The notes below the pieces were generated by a model that was not told the origin of the DNA, made no database searches, and saw nothing but the letters and a program-made list of their open reading frames with translations. From the NCBI GenBank assembly GCA_021234155.1, contig JAJEKV010000802.1, positions 1 to 64,000 of the forward strand: a stretch of DNA of 64,000 nucleotides, written 5' to 3'. Numbering within the stretch: the stretch's first letter is position 1; every line of letters starts with the position of its first letter. The stretch is from Isoetes taiwanensis (taxonomy: Eukaryota > Streptophyta > Lycopodiopsida > Isoetales > Isoetaceae). The position numbers and the translations under genes were made by a program. This document shows, in pieces, positions 1 to 11,187 of this stretch.

Positions 1-1640
1 ATTAATGCATAATCACGGACTTAAATTCTGATTTTTGCAATGCCAAGCTAGCTTCCTAAGTCATCGCCAACTTATCTGAGGCCAACTTTCAAAAATTTTG
101 GATATGGTTTTAGATCAAATAGTTTGCACTAGAGCGGTCAAGGCGGCTTTGTTGTTGAAGGCGTGGTAGCACACTTGCCCAAGTCAAACAAGGCCGGGAC
201 CTTGCAAGGCCTCCTCATTAAGGGAGAGTAGAACCAGGCCGAGCCCCAAAAAGCTTCAGAGGCGCCTTTCGGCGGCTTTCCGTAGGCGTCACGCTAAAAG
301 ACCACTCCGGATCTCGGTTCACGTATCAAGCCCACCGTTGAATCCTTTGTTCGGGGAACCTGGTCAGAAGGTTCAAAAAATCAACATCGTCCCAGGAGAA
401 CATATCAAACCATGAAAGCGTCAGAAATGCCGCGGCGGCGAATGTAGAAACCAAAGTGTTTTGTCGTTCCGGACATTGCGGAGGCTCTAGGAAATGCGAT
501 CCGACTTCATACATCGTCAGGAATGCCAAAATTACCTTAGGGACCAAGTTACATAAGGGCGGTCATTTTTGCAAAAAGAAAGAAACACTTACGCCCTACA
601 TTGCGGGATTCACGGGACCACCTCCTAGGCCAATTAACTTCGAGTGTGTTGCACATGAGATAGTTTGGCTTCTTCGAGAGGGGTGGGCTTACGGCCACAA
701 AACTTGGTCCCTAGGGCAATGTCGGCGTTCGAGTCCATTGGCGAGCAGCGGATCGCGGATTCGGGAGAGGGAAGTTGCGTCGTCGCCGGGACGCCGGGAG
801 AGAATTTTGGGGCAAGCTGCTTCGGGTGGTTTTAGGGTCCGTGCTCTGGCGTCAACACCCCCTCTCGTCAAGACACGCGCCAAGGTCCTAGTCAAATCGA
901 CAAGGATAGAGCCTCGAAGCGTAAACCCTATGAGTTGCGAGGTTCTAGCAAGGTTTGCGTTTTGGGTGCGAGTTTTGGTCTTTTGCACTTGGGGCGTGGC
1001 GATCACATGCAGTTGAAGCATGAAGCAAGAGGAACCAGCGGAATGGGTTTGGACTGTACTCCTCAGTTTGTGGCGGTTAGAAGTCAAGGGCCGCTTTTGC
1101 GGTAGCAAGACATTAAGTAAATTCGTAATTAATGCATAGTATGGGACTTAAATTCTGATTTTTTGTCGGCTAGCTTCTAAGTCGCCGCCAACCTCTGAGG
1201 CCAACTTTCAAAAATTTTGGATATGGTTTAGATCAAATAGTTTGCACTAGAGCGGTTCGAGGCGGCTTTGTTGTTGGGCGTACGGTGGCAGCACTTGCCC
1301 AAGTCAAACAAGGCGAGGGACCTTGCAAGGCCTCCTCATTAGGGGAGAGTCGAACCCGAGGCCGAGCCCAAAAAAGCTTCGGCGGCCTTTCTGGCGGCGC
1401 TCGTAGGGGCGTGCGCTAAAGACCACACTCCGGATCTCGGTTCCGTATCCGGCCAGTTGAATCCTTTGTTCCGGGAACCTGGTTAGAAGGTTCAAAAATC
1501 CAACATCCGTCAGGAGAACATATCAAACATGGCGTCTGCGAGCGGCAATGTAGAAACCAAAGTGTTTTGTCGTTCGGGACATTGCGGAGGCTCGAAATGC
1601 CGATCCGACTTAAGCCACATCGTCGGGAATGCCAAAATTA

Positions 1641-1809
1641 CCCTAGGGACCAAGTTCAGCGGTCGGTTTTGCAAAAGAAAGAAACACTTCGCCCTACATT
1701 GCGGTATTGACCACCTCCTAGGCCAATTGACTACGAGTGTGTTGCACATTAGATAGTTTGGCTTCTTGAGAAGGGGTGGGCTTACGGCCACAAAACTTGG
1801 TCCCTAGGG
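1641..1809. repeat. Foldback inside each tandem unit (example: unit 2)
   Basis: CCCTAGGGACCAAGTT at 1641-1656 is the exact reverse complement of AACTTGGTCCCTAGGG at 1794-1809, with a 137 bp loop. Weaker complementarity continues outward (GGC-TTC ... GGCGA ... GGATC words), so the arms may be about 50 bp. The same pair recurs in the other units, with one mismatch in unit 1. It may be an old inverted-repeat element captured before the unit was amplified; that is inference. Confidence 0.75.
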
Positions 1810-4800
1810 CAATGTCGGCGTTACGAGTCCATTGGCGAGAGCGGATCACGGTTGGGAGAGGAAGTTGCCGTCGTCGCCCGGGGCCGCCGGGGAGAGGAAT
1901 TTTGGGGCAAAATTTTGCTTCGAGGGTGGTTTTAGGGTCCGTGCTCACGGCGTCAACACCCCCCTCTACATCAAGACCGCGGCGCAAGGTCTAGTCAAAT
2001 CGACAAGGATAGAGCCTCCGAAAGCGTAAACCCTATGAGTTGCGAGGTTCTAGCGAGGGTTTGCGTTTTGGGTCTTAGATTTTTTTGGTCTTTTGCACTT
2101 GGGGCGTGGCGATCACATGGAGTTGAAGAGCGAAGCAAAAGGGGCCCGGCGGAATGGAGTTTGGACTGTACTCCTCCCGTTGTGGCGGTTAGAAGTCAAG
2201 GGCCGCTTTGCGCGTGCAAGACATTAAGTAAATTCGTAATTAATGCATAAATGCGGACTTAAATTCTGATTTTTTGTCGGACTAGCTTCTAAGTCGCCGC
2301 CAACATCAGGCCAACTTTCAAAAATTTTGGATATGGTTTAGATCAAATAGTTTGCACTAGAGCGGTCAGGGCGACTTTGTTGTTGGGCGGCCCGGCAGCA
2401 CACTTGCCCCAAGTCAAACAAGGCCAGGACCTTGCAAGGCCTCCTCATTAGGGGAGAGTCAGAACCCGGGGCCGAGCCCCAAAAAGCTTCGAGGCGACCT
2501 TTCGGCGGCCTTCATAGGCGTGCGTGCGCTAAAGACCACACTCCGGATCACCGGTTTCTGTATCCGGCCAGTTGAATCCTTTGTTCAAGGAACCTGGTTA
2601 GAAGGTTCAAAAAAAATCCAACATCCGTCAGGAGAACATATCAAACGCGAGGAAGCGTCTGCGGCGGCGATTGTAGAAACAAAGTGTTTTGTCGTTCGGA
2701 CATTGCGGAGGCTCGAAATGTCGATCCGACTCCGCCACATCGTCAGGAATGCCAAAATTACCCTAGGGACCAAATTTGCGGTCGGTTTTGCAAAAGAAAA
2801 AAACACTTCGCCCTACATTGCGGTATTGTGACCACCTCCTAGGCCAATTAACTACGAGTGTGTTGCACATGAGATAGTTGGCGCTTCTTCGAGAAGGGGT
2901 GGGCTTACGGCCACAAAACTTGGTCCCCTAGGGCAATGTCGGCGTTCTGAGTCCATTGGCGAGAGCGAATCCGCGATTCGGGAGGGAAGTTGCCGTCCAT
3001 CGCCGGAGCCCGCCGGAGGAATTTTTGGGGCAAAGGCGCTTCGGGGTGGTTTTAGGGTCCTTGCTCTGGCGTCAACACCCCCTACGTCAAGACGGCGCCA
3101 AGGTCCTAGTCAAATCGACAAGGATAGAGCCTGAAAGCGTAAACCCTATGAGTTGCGGGTTCTAGCAGGGGTTTGCGTTTTTGGGTCTTAAGTTTTGGTC
3201 TTTGCACTTGGGGCGTGGCGATCACATGAGTTGAAGCGAAGCAAAGGGAAGCTGAAGGAATGGAGTTTGGACACTGTACTCCTCCGTTGTGGCGGTTAGA
3301 AGTCAAGGGCGCTTTTGCGGTAGCAAGACATTAAGTAAATTCGTAATTAATGCATAGTCTGGGACTTAAATTCTGATTTTTTTGTCGGCTAGCTTCCCTA
3401 AGTCATCGCCAACATCTGAGGCCAACTTTCAAAAATTTTGGATATGGTTTAGATCAAATAGTTTGCACTAGAACGGTCAGGGCAACTGTTGTTGGGCGGC
3501 GGTGGCACACTTGCCCAAGTCAAACAAGGCCGGGACCTTGCAAGGCCTCCTCATTAGGGGAGAGTCCAGAACCCAGGAGGCGAGCCCCAAAAAGCTTCGA
3601 GGCAGCCTTTCTGGCGGCGGCTCCGGAGAAGGCGTGCGCTAAAGACCATACTCCGGGATCTCGGTTCCGTATCGGCCAGTTGAATCCTTTGTTCCGGGAA
3701 CCTGGTCGAGAAGGTTCAAAAAAAAATCCAACATCCGTCAGGAGAACATATCAAGTAGAGGCGTCTGCTTGGCGGCGATTGTAGAAACCAAAGTGTTTTG
3801 TCGTTCGGACATTGCGGAGGCTCGAAATGCCGATCCGACTTAGCCACATCGTCAGGAATGCCAAAAATTACCCTAGGGACCAAGTTCTGGCGGTCGGTTT
3901 TGCAAAAAAAAAACACTTCGCCCTACATTGCGGTATCCGGCGTGACCACCTCCCTAGGCCAATTACTACGGTGTGTTGCACATTAGATAGTTGGGCTTCT
4001 TGAGAAGGGGTGGGCTTACGGCCACAAAACTTGGTCCCTAGGGCAATGTCGGCGTTCGAGTCCATTGGCGAGCAGATCGCGGTTCGGAGGGAAGTTGCGT
4101 CGTCGCCGGGAGAGCCGGAGAGGAATTTTGGGGCATTTTTGCTTCCGGATGGTTTTAGGGTCCGTGCTTCGGCATCCAACACCCCCTCTACATCAAGACG
4201 GCGCAAGGTCCTAGTCAAATCGACAAAGGATAGAGCCTCGAAATGTAAACCCTATGAGTTGCGAGGGTTCTAGCGGGGTTTTGCGTTTTGGAGTCCCGGA
4301 TTTTGGTCTTTTGCACTGGGGCGTGGCGATCACATGCGATTGAAGCAGCGAAGCAAGGAGGCCCGGCGGAATGGAGTTTGGACCTGTACTCCTCCGTTGT
4401 GGCGGTTAGAAGTCAGGGCAGCTTTGCGGTAGCAAGACATTCATAAATTCGTAATTAATGCATGAAATACGGACTTAAATTCTGATTTTTTGTCGGCTAG
4501 CTTCCTAAGTCGCCGCCAACATCTGAGGCCAACTTTCAAAAATTTTGGATATGGTTTAGATCAAATAGTTTGCACTAGAGCGGTCAGGGCGACTGTTGTT
4601 GGGCGCCCGGTGGCACACTTGCCCAAGTCAAACAAGGCGGGACCTTGCAAGGCCTCCTCATTGGGGAGAGTCAGAACCCGGGGGGCGAGCCCCAAAAAGC
4701 TTTCCGAGGCAGCCTTTCCCGGCGGCTCGCCCGGGGGCGTCGCTAAAGACCACACTCGGGATCTCGGTTTCGTATCCGGCCGTTGAATCCTTTGTTCGGG

Positions 4801-5123
4801 GAACCCAGTGCGAGAAGGTTCAAAAATCCAACATCGTCAGGAGAACATATCAAACTTGGCGTCTGCGGGCGGCGGTGTAGAAACCAAAGTGTTTTGTCGT
4901 TCGGACATTGCGGAGGCTCCGAAATGCCGATCCGACTTCGCCACATCGTCCGGAATGCCAAAATTACCCTAGGGACCAAGTTCTGGCGGTCGGTTTGCAA
5001 AAGAAAGAAACACTTAAGCCTACATTGCGGTATTTGACCACCTCCTAGGCCAATTAACTTCTACGAGTGTGTTGCACATGAGATAGTTTGGCTTCTTCGA
5101 AGGGGTGGGCTTACATTACAAAG

Positions 5124-5445
5124 GGGTAAAAGCATGCTACGATTGTACCACTTTTGGAACCCTCAAAAGTACCTACACTAGGTACTTTTTAAAAGCTACG
5201 GTACTACGTTTTTTTTCTTTCCATTAAAATCGATCGAAATTTTTTGAATTGAAGGTCAGTAACATGCCAATCTATAGTACTAGAGGATAACAATACTATT
5301 AGAGACTAAAATAAATGAATTAACTCTCAAACTTATTATTTATTATGGCATTTATGCAAGTTCCTAGTACCGGTGTTGGGTAGAGGGGTAGTTTTGCACT
5401 CCTAAAAAAGTACTTTAGATGGTACACCCTAGCATGCTTTCACCC
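5124..5445. mobile_element. MITE-like inverted-repeat element inside satellite unit 5
   Basis: The left end GGGTAAAAGCATGCTA and the right end TAGCATGCTTTCACCC are inverted copies with one mismatch, and similarity continues inward (TTGTACCAC versus TGTACCATC). The 322 bp are AT-rich and non-coding, unlike the GC-richer satellite. Sister units run straight through this point (TTACGGCCACAAAACTTGG), so this is an insertion made after the array was amplified. No clean target duplication was found, so the superfamily is open. Confidence 0.82.
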
Positions 5446-5927
5446 AAAACTTGGTCCCTAGGGCAATGTCGGCGTTCGGAGTCCATTGGCGAGATCACAG
5501 TTGGGAGAGGGAAGTTGCGTCGTCGCCGGGGAGGGAGAGGACTTTTGGGGCAAAAGATGCTTTAGGGTGGTTTTAGGGTCCGTGTCAACACCCCCCACGT
5601 CAAGACAACGGCGCAAGATCCTAGTCAAATCGACAAGCATAGAGCCTCCGGCGTAAACCCTATGAGTTACCCGAGGGTTCTAGCGGGGTTTGCGTTTTGG
5701 GTGCGAGATTTTGGTCTTTTGCACTTGGGGCGTGGCCAATCACATGCGATTTGAAGCGAAGCAAGGAGGCCCAGCGGAATGGAGTTTGGACGTACTCCTC
5801 CGTTGTGGCGGTTAGAAGTCAAGGCCGCTTTGCGTGTAGCAAGACATTAGTAAATTAAGTAATTAATGCATAATGCGGACTTAAATTACGATTTTTTGTC
5901 GCTAGCATCCTAAGTCATCGCCAACAT

Positions 5928-6360
5928 ACATGCATATTGAGATAAACTACATCTTCGCATGTTGGTAGGGTATTAGTTCTCATAGCAGGGGACAAAATTA
6001 AAAAAATATATATATATGTCGTCGTAACAAGCGAACACGTAGCTACATATACTATTGGTGGAAACCTAACCTTTTTAAATCTAACAAAATAAAATTTTAA
6101 GATAAACTACATCTTTGCATGTTGGTAAGGTATTAGTTATCGTAGCAGGTAAGGTATTACTAGTTATCATCATCGTATTATATACCTCATAGCTCAACGG
6201 ATGTACCACAAAACATTGAACATTTTCATGGTGGTATATTTCATAACTTTAACGGGTGTAGCAAGTCAAATAAATTCCTATCCAGTTAAATAAACCCATG
6301 TATCAAATGTACATGCATTCTATACTATTTAATTTTTTTTTTTTTTTTTTTTTTTTTTTG
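5928..6360. other. AT-rich spacer with a ~50 bp duplication
   Basis: No gene is seen. GAGATAAACTACATCTTCGC near 5938 recurs in near-identical form as AAGATAAACTACATCTTTGC near 6099, each followed by ATGTTGGTA-GGTATTAGTT. A ~28 bp T run ends at about 6359, next to the CACTA-like block. Confidence 0.6.
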
Positions 6361-8003
6361 GTTGTCGTAAAAAAAAAAAAACGTCGTTACAAACGTCGTT
6401 CAACGACGTTTTTTGTCGTCGTTTAACGGCGTCAAGGCGTCGTTAAACGGCGACTTTGTGATTTAAATTGAAAGCGGTGGCAATCCCGCCGCTTATTTTC
6501 GAGCAAGCAAAGCTTATGGAGGCGTTTTTTTGGCGATTTTTTAGGTCGGATCTACTTTGGGGTCTATTCTAAGTGTAAGACAAGCTTCATAAAGGTATGT
6601 TACGCGGATCAACCAACTTCGTTTTTTTGAATCTAAACTTGTTTTGGGTAGATTTAGGGCTTTTTGTATTTGTTGTTTGTTCTTCCTTCAACCTTCATTC
6701 TTCTTCTTCCATTCTTGCATCCTTCTTCCATACATATTCTTCCATTCCCTTTGTCATCTTCTTCTTGATTCTTCCTCCTCTTATACTACTTCTTCCTCCT
6801 CTTATTCAAATTCTTACTCTTAATCCTCCTCTTGCGCTTCATCTTCTTGGTATTCTTCCTCCCCATTTTCGGGTTCCTCCTATTCTTATTAGCCTTTTCT
6901 TCTTGAATTCTTCCATTCTTCTTCTAATTTTTTTCCCATCTAAGAAGGCGTCGTTAAAAAGGCGAGACCCTTCTTCTTTCCAAAATTTTTCCTTATTAGT
7001 TGTTTTATACTATTTCTTTCTAATCATTGAATTTTTGTTTTGCATGTACACTCCTAGCAAAAATGTGTTCTTCTTACCAAAACAAGTTGGCACCTCTTCG
7101 AGGGTAAGGATTTAATTTTTTCAATAAGCTAATAAAATACTAATGCTTTATTTAGGTTAAATTGTTATCCAAGAAGGGGGCGTCATTGAAACCACCCCTC
7201 CCCATTGATTTTCCATATTTTTTTTCCTTTAAGTTGTTTTATTTATACTAATATTTTACTAATCATTGAATTTATTGTTTTGCATGTACACTCCTAGCAA
7301 ATGCGTTGTTTGTGCAAAACAACTTTGCCACCTTGTACCAGGTAAGCATTTAATTTTCAATATGCTTAATGTATTGATTAATGTATTTAGCTTAATTTAT
7401 TGATTAATGTATTTAGCTAAAAAAATTGGGGCTTCATTTATTTTGTATTTTTTAATATATTTAAGCGACATCATTTAATGACATTAAAATCTTATATTTC
7501 TTTATTGGTTAAATTCATTTTATAGGCTTTAAATTAAATGTATTAACTTCATTCATAATAAATGTATTATTATTATTTTTTCAATTTACAAAAAAAAAAA
7601 AAAAAAAAAAATAAAAAAATTAATTTTTTTTTAATACGTAACGCCAATCCGTCGGCAACGCTTGTGCCGCCCGCCCGACGATGGCGCCTGCGTGTGCGTG
7701 ACGTCGTTAAGCGACGTCAAACCGCGCAAACGCCACGTCGACAACTTCGCTTCGTGACGCCACATGCGCCGGCCAGCGTGGCGTACCGATAATGCGTGGC
7801 GTCGTTGAAACGGCGTCGCGTCCGTCGTCGCTTTAAGGCGCCGGCGGTTGCGGTAGCGTATAGCGGCATAAAGGTCGTTTATCGGCCTTTCGGGCGTCGA
7901 AATAGGCGTCGTTTATCGGCGTTTTGGCGTCGATCATCGGCGATCTAAGCGACGTCACGGGCGTCGTAATAGGCGCCGTAACGGGGCTTTAATTTTTGTA
8001 GTG
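6361..8003. mobile_element. Defective CACTA-type (En/Spm-like) element, left end eroded
   Basis: The right end reads TTTTTGTAGTG at 7993-8003, the reverse complement of CACTACAAAAA, the classic CACTA terminus. Both flanks (about 6380-6460 and 7690-7980) are packed with variants of a CGTCGTTTAACGGCG-like motif in both orientations, as expected for CACTA subterminal repeats. The centre holds a pyrimidine-rich stretch (6597-7000), AT-rich DNA and a 22 bp A run near 7590. No transposase is visible, so the element is non-autonomous. The left terminus is not recognisable; it may be lost in the T/A runs at 6332-6380. Long frames at 6597-7115 are low-complexity and are not called as genes. Confidence 0.65.
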
Positions 8004-10535
8004 ATTGTCGGCCGGATTTGGCCAACTCTAGATTTCTTCTTTAGACAATGTGTCTTTGAAGCTTTTTGGGGTTCGAACATATTGCTAAAGGCTCAAGGCT
8101 TCTGCTTAGCCATGTCTCACGTACCTCAAGATCCTCGTAGCAAAGATGAAATTTTGGGGCTGCGGCCAGAATCTAAAATTTGGGAGGCCGGAATTTAAGA
8201 TTTGGGTCTTGGTTCGTTATCGGGGAAGGTAGAGAACGTTTTGCCCTGATTGATCGCCATGGGCTCGATTAAGGTTTTGGACCTTCCATGTCGCGTAAAG
8301 TTTCTTTAGGTTTTTTTTTTTTTTGAAGAGCGTGTTTTACTTCATATTATACACTCAAAATATTACAAAGTACTTCCGAAGTAAGAAATGTCCTGAAGCA
8401 TCAATCACTTTTAGATGATCACTCCATATTGGAATTTTAATACTGATGGGACCCAATTGGAGATCTCGAAAGCAATTATACAACTTCTTACGAATTTCTT
8501 GAAGCACCACACGAGAAGAAATCGCTTATCATAAAGACCTTTCTTCGCCCGGCTTCCATACACTCGGATTAGCCAAGACTTTGCCATGTGGAATGCAATC
8601 CTTTTAGAAGCCGATCCAGCGATTTGGATAAACACCCAAAAGAAAGTCTTGACTATCCAAAGATACTCCAAAAGAGAATGCGGCCGGGACCTAAGACTAC
8701 TTCGACTCACGCACACAAATATAAACAATGCTCCAATATTTTAATGCACGCTCACACATTGGGCAAAGTGGGCTAACTCCTAAAGCTTAAAAAGCGATGA
8801 ACCATCTCATTAACTCTCAAAGAGCGATAAATCACCTGCCAAAGTAGAACATTTACCTTTGGAGGATTATATTTAGACCAAACAAGATTCCAGATGGATT
8901 GCCATTGAGAAGGCAAAGTCTGTAAGTGCCATTTTCGAGGTGATAAAGTACTTGAGGAGGTAAGCAATCTGTAGCAGGAACTTACTAGCTTCTTGCCTTC
9001 TTTAATACCTTGAACAAAGTTTCAGCATCTCTTGTTACCCACCTTCTTAATTAGAGGAAGAGCACTTGCTACATAAGCCCATATACTGATATCTTTATCC
9101 AACAACCCATATGTCTCCTAAAACCATTGCCAAGGAGCAATGTCAATACCAAAATACTACTGTTCAATAGAAATAATACCCGTTCTCCTCCACCTCGCTT
9201 GGGAATGCGCATGCATAAATTCTACAACTGGGTGTAGTTGTCCATGAGTATACAAAGGCAACCACAGAAAGGGGGAAGATGCCTGGAGACAAGCTTCCCA
9301 ATCAAATGTAATCACCTGCTGGACTACCTTCCAGGCCCGAAGCAAGCCTTTTAGTACTGGAGAGGCATGTGAATAAGCTTTCAATGGATATAACAATGCC
9401 CAAGGGAGCTCAATTCTCACACCTCGCTTATGAAAAACCATACACTTCTTTACTGATTATTCTGCTCCCATATTGAATATGGAGCTGACACGTGGCATTT
9501 ATTCTAAATGGGAAAGTTGCCTAAGTTCTACCATTTACTCAATCGTTTTTTTATGTACTTTGTGAACTTTTAGAATGAATAGTAAAAAGATTAGAATGGA
9601 CAATAAACAATAGAATGAATAGTAAAAATATTAGAATGAACAGTAAATAAAGTAGAGTGAATAGTAAAAAATACAAAATATCAGTAAGGTTTTGCATTTA
9701 AAATCAAGAGTCACAAATGATCCTTCAGATCAGTTACAATCAGTACATCAGTTTAAACACAAAATTACAGATCTGAGATCCAAAAATCATGTCATTAGTT
9801 TCGGTTTCACACACTTCCACCTCCGAAACTCGGCAAATAAAGCATAAGAAAACAGAAACAAGAACATCAAAAAGCCAGATTGTCGAAGCTTTACAACCTC
9901 AGCAACTTTGTCGACTCCAAAAGCTTCCAAAAGCTGAAGAAGAAAATGTTAGGCACTAGAGAAACATATAATCCAACAAACAAGTTAATACCTGCTACAT
10001 GTTGGAAAAACTCGACAATTTCTCAACAAAACCTCACAATACTTCGTCATAACTCGGCAGAAGTCTTTAGAACTCGGCAGATGTCTTCAAAACTTGACAA
10101 AACTCTTCAGGACTCGGCAGATTTTTGCAAAACTTGCAAGAAACTCAGCAAAACCTCTACAAACTTCCAAGAACTCGACAAAAACTCGACAAACTTTCAA
10201 GGTCTTCCAAAACTTTGCAAGAACACGGTAAATCTAAGGCACTACACCATAAACTTAGGCGCCATAACCAGAAATGAGCTAAGAACAAGAAATGAGACCA
10301 GCGACATAGCAGAAACTTCGAAAAACTTCTAAAAACTTCCAAAAACATGGCAAGAACTCGAGAAATCTATGGCGCTACACTATAAACTAAGGCACCATAA
10401 CCTAAAGATCAAGAAAAGACACGAGCACCATAGCCAAAACATACGCCATGGCGGACTCGACAAATCCGCAGCCATAGCCAAAGCAAAAGGAAGAACAAAG
10501 GATCGAGGCAAAACTCATTTATAATGGTGATGACC
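8004..10535 (+). repeat. Composite repeat X-Y, copy A (split by a LINE)
   Basis: X (8004-8308) matches 11188-11465, and Y (9453-10535) matches 11466-12571. Shared words include GCCAGAATCTAAAATTTGGG, AACGTTTTGCCCTGATTGAT, ATTCTGCTCCCATATTGAA and TGGAGCTGACACGTGGCATT. Y contains AGAATGAATAGTAAAA-type short repeats and many AACTCGGCAG/CTCGACAAA words. X and Y are adjacent in copy B but separated here by an antisense LINE. The right end of Y is cut at a G run (10538-10552). The ~150-codon frame at 9880-10332 is made of these repeats and has no recognisable domain. Confidence 0.85.
8309..9445 (-). mobile_element. L1-like LINE, 5'-truncated, with poly(A) tail
   Basis: A T run at 8310-8324 marks the 3' poly(A) tail of an element read on the minus strand. 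Minus-strand frames at 8773-8967 (WNLVWSKYNPPKVNVLLWQV, like the plant LINE zf-RVT region that follows RT) and 9157-9441 resemble the tail of a plant L1-like ORF2. TTCTTTA occurs at 8302-8308 and again at 9446-9452, while copy B of the host repeat has it once, so this is a target-site duplication. A related copy lies at 50924-52170. No endonuclease or RT core remains. Confidence 0.8.
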
Positions 10536-11187
10536 TGGGAGGGGGGGGGGGAATACATTATTTCCAACAAATTCCATTTCTAAAGCTTTGGCATTGAAGA
10601 AGCTAATGAAGCTATTACACTCCAGCTACACGGTGCAAAATCATCGTTGATGATCTCCAAAACTTCTCTCGCTTAACTGCAAATTGGACATTATTTCATA
10701 ATGGCCCTTCATCACGTTTTGGCATACAATTGCACAATTCGAAAATTGAATAGAATAACTTAGTTACGAAAAACCTGGACAACAATCTTAAGTTTGAAAT
10801 CATATTAGAGGCAAGGAGGACAATCATAATCGAGAACACAACTACTGCTGAGATAAAAAGACGATCAATTTGCGCACTTGCCGCCTCCAGACTCCAAATC
10901 AGCTTCCGCCTAGGGCTCCTCTTCTGGTTTAATGTTGAATAGTTTTCTACCACGACTTCATTTTTGGCATGTCACTCGAAACTTTCACTCTTATGTAATG
11001 CTCATTTTCTTCTGTCCTCCATATTTTATATTTTGTTTGCTGCATTTTCTTTGAAACTTGGCTCTGGCTGACACGTGTTGTGTTTCACTTTTCGTTTACA
11101 CTTCTCACTTTTCATTTGCACTTTATTCCCCTTTCTTGGGGACTGGCATACTCTGTATCTAGGAAAACGAAGCGGATTGAAGCCATT
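10536..11187. other. Spacer between the two X-Y copies
   Basis: No confident gene. It begins with a G run and continues in mixed AT-rich sequence. A minus-strand frame at 10696-10953 encodes 85 residues with a hydrophobic stretch (LFISAVVVFSIMIVLLAS) that could be one membrane helix. It lacks any recognised domain and may be an exon relic or chance. Confidence 0.4.

Larger units (their letters stand above)
1..5927. repeat. Tandem array of ~1.1 kb units (satellite-like)
   Basis: The word ATTAATGCAT followed by a GGACTTAAATT(C/A) string recurs at 1, 1128, 2239, 3346, 4454 and 5862, giving periods of 1127, 1111, 1107, 1108 and 1408 bp. The long fifth period is explained by a 322 bp insertion (1408-322=1086). 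The sixth unit stops near 5927. Each unit carries the same ordered words, for example AACCCTATGAGTTGCGAGG and AACCAAAGTGTTTTGTCG. Units differ mainly by short gains and losses around CG/CGG. Reading frames in the array are short and change from unit to unit, so I see no conserved protein. The array continues past the left window edge. Confidence 0.93.

Noticed and set aside
456-1016. 186-codon frame in the first satellite unit
   Set aside because: The frame is not kept in the other units and its residues are not protein-like; chance opening in a GC-rich repeat.
6597-7115. 172-codon Leu/Phe/Ser-rich frame
   Set aside because: Made of TTCTTC/CTTCCT low-complexity sequence inside the CACTA-like element.
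9880-10332. 150-codon frame, with a parallel at 11897-12397
   Set aside because: Although present twice, it is built of AACTCGGCAG-type repeats and no domain is seen; duplication of the repeat explains the pair.
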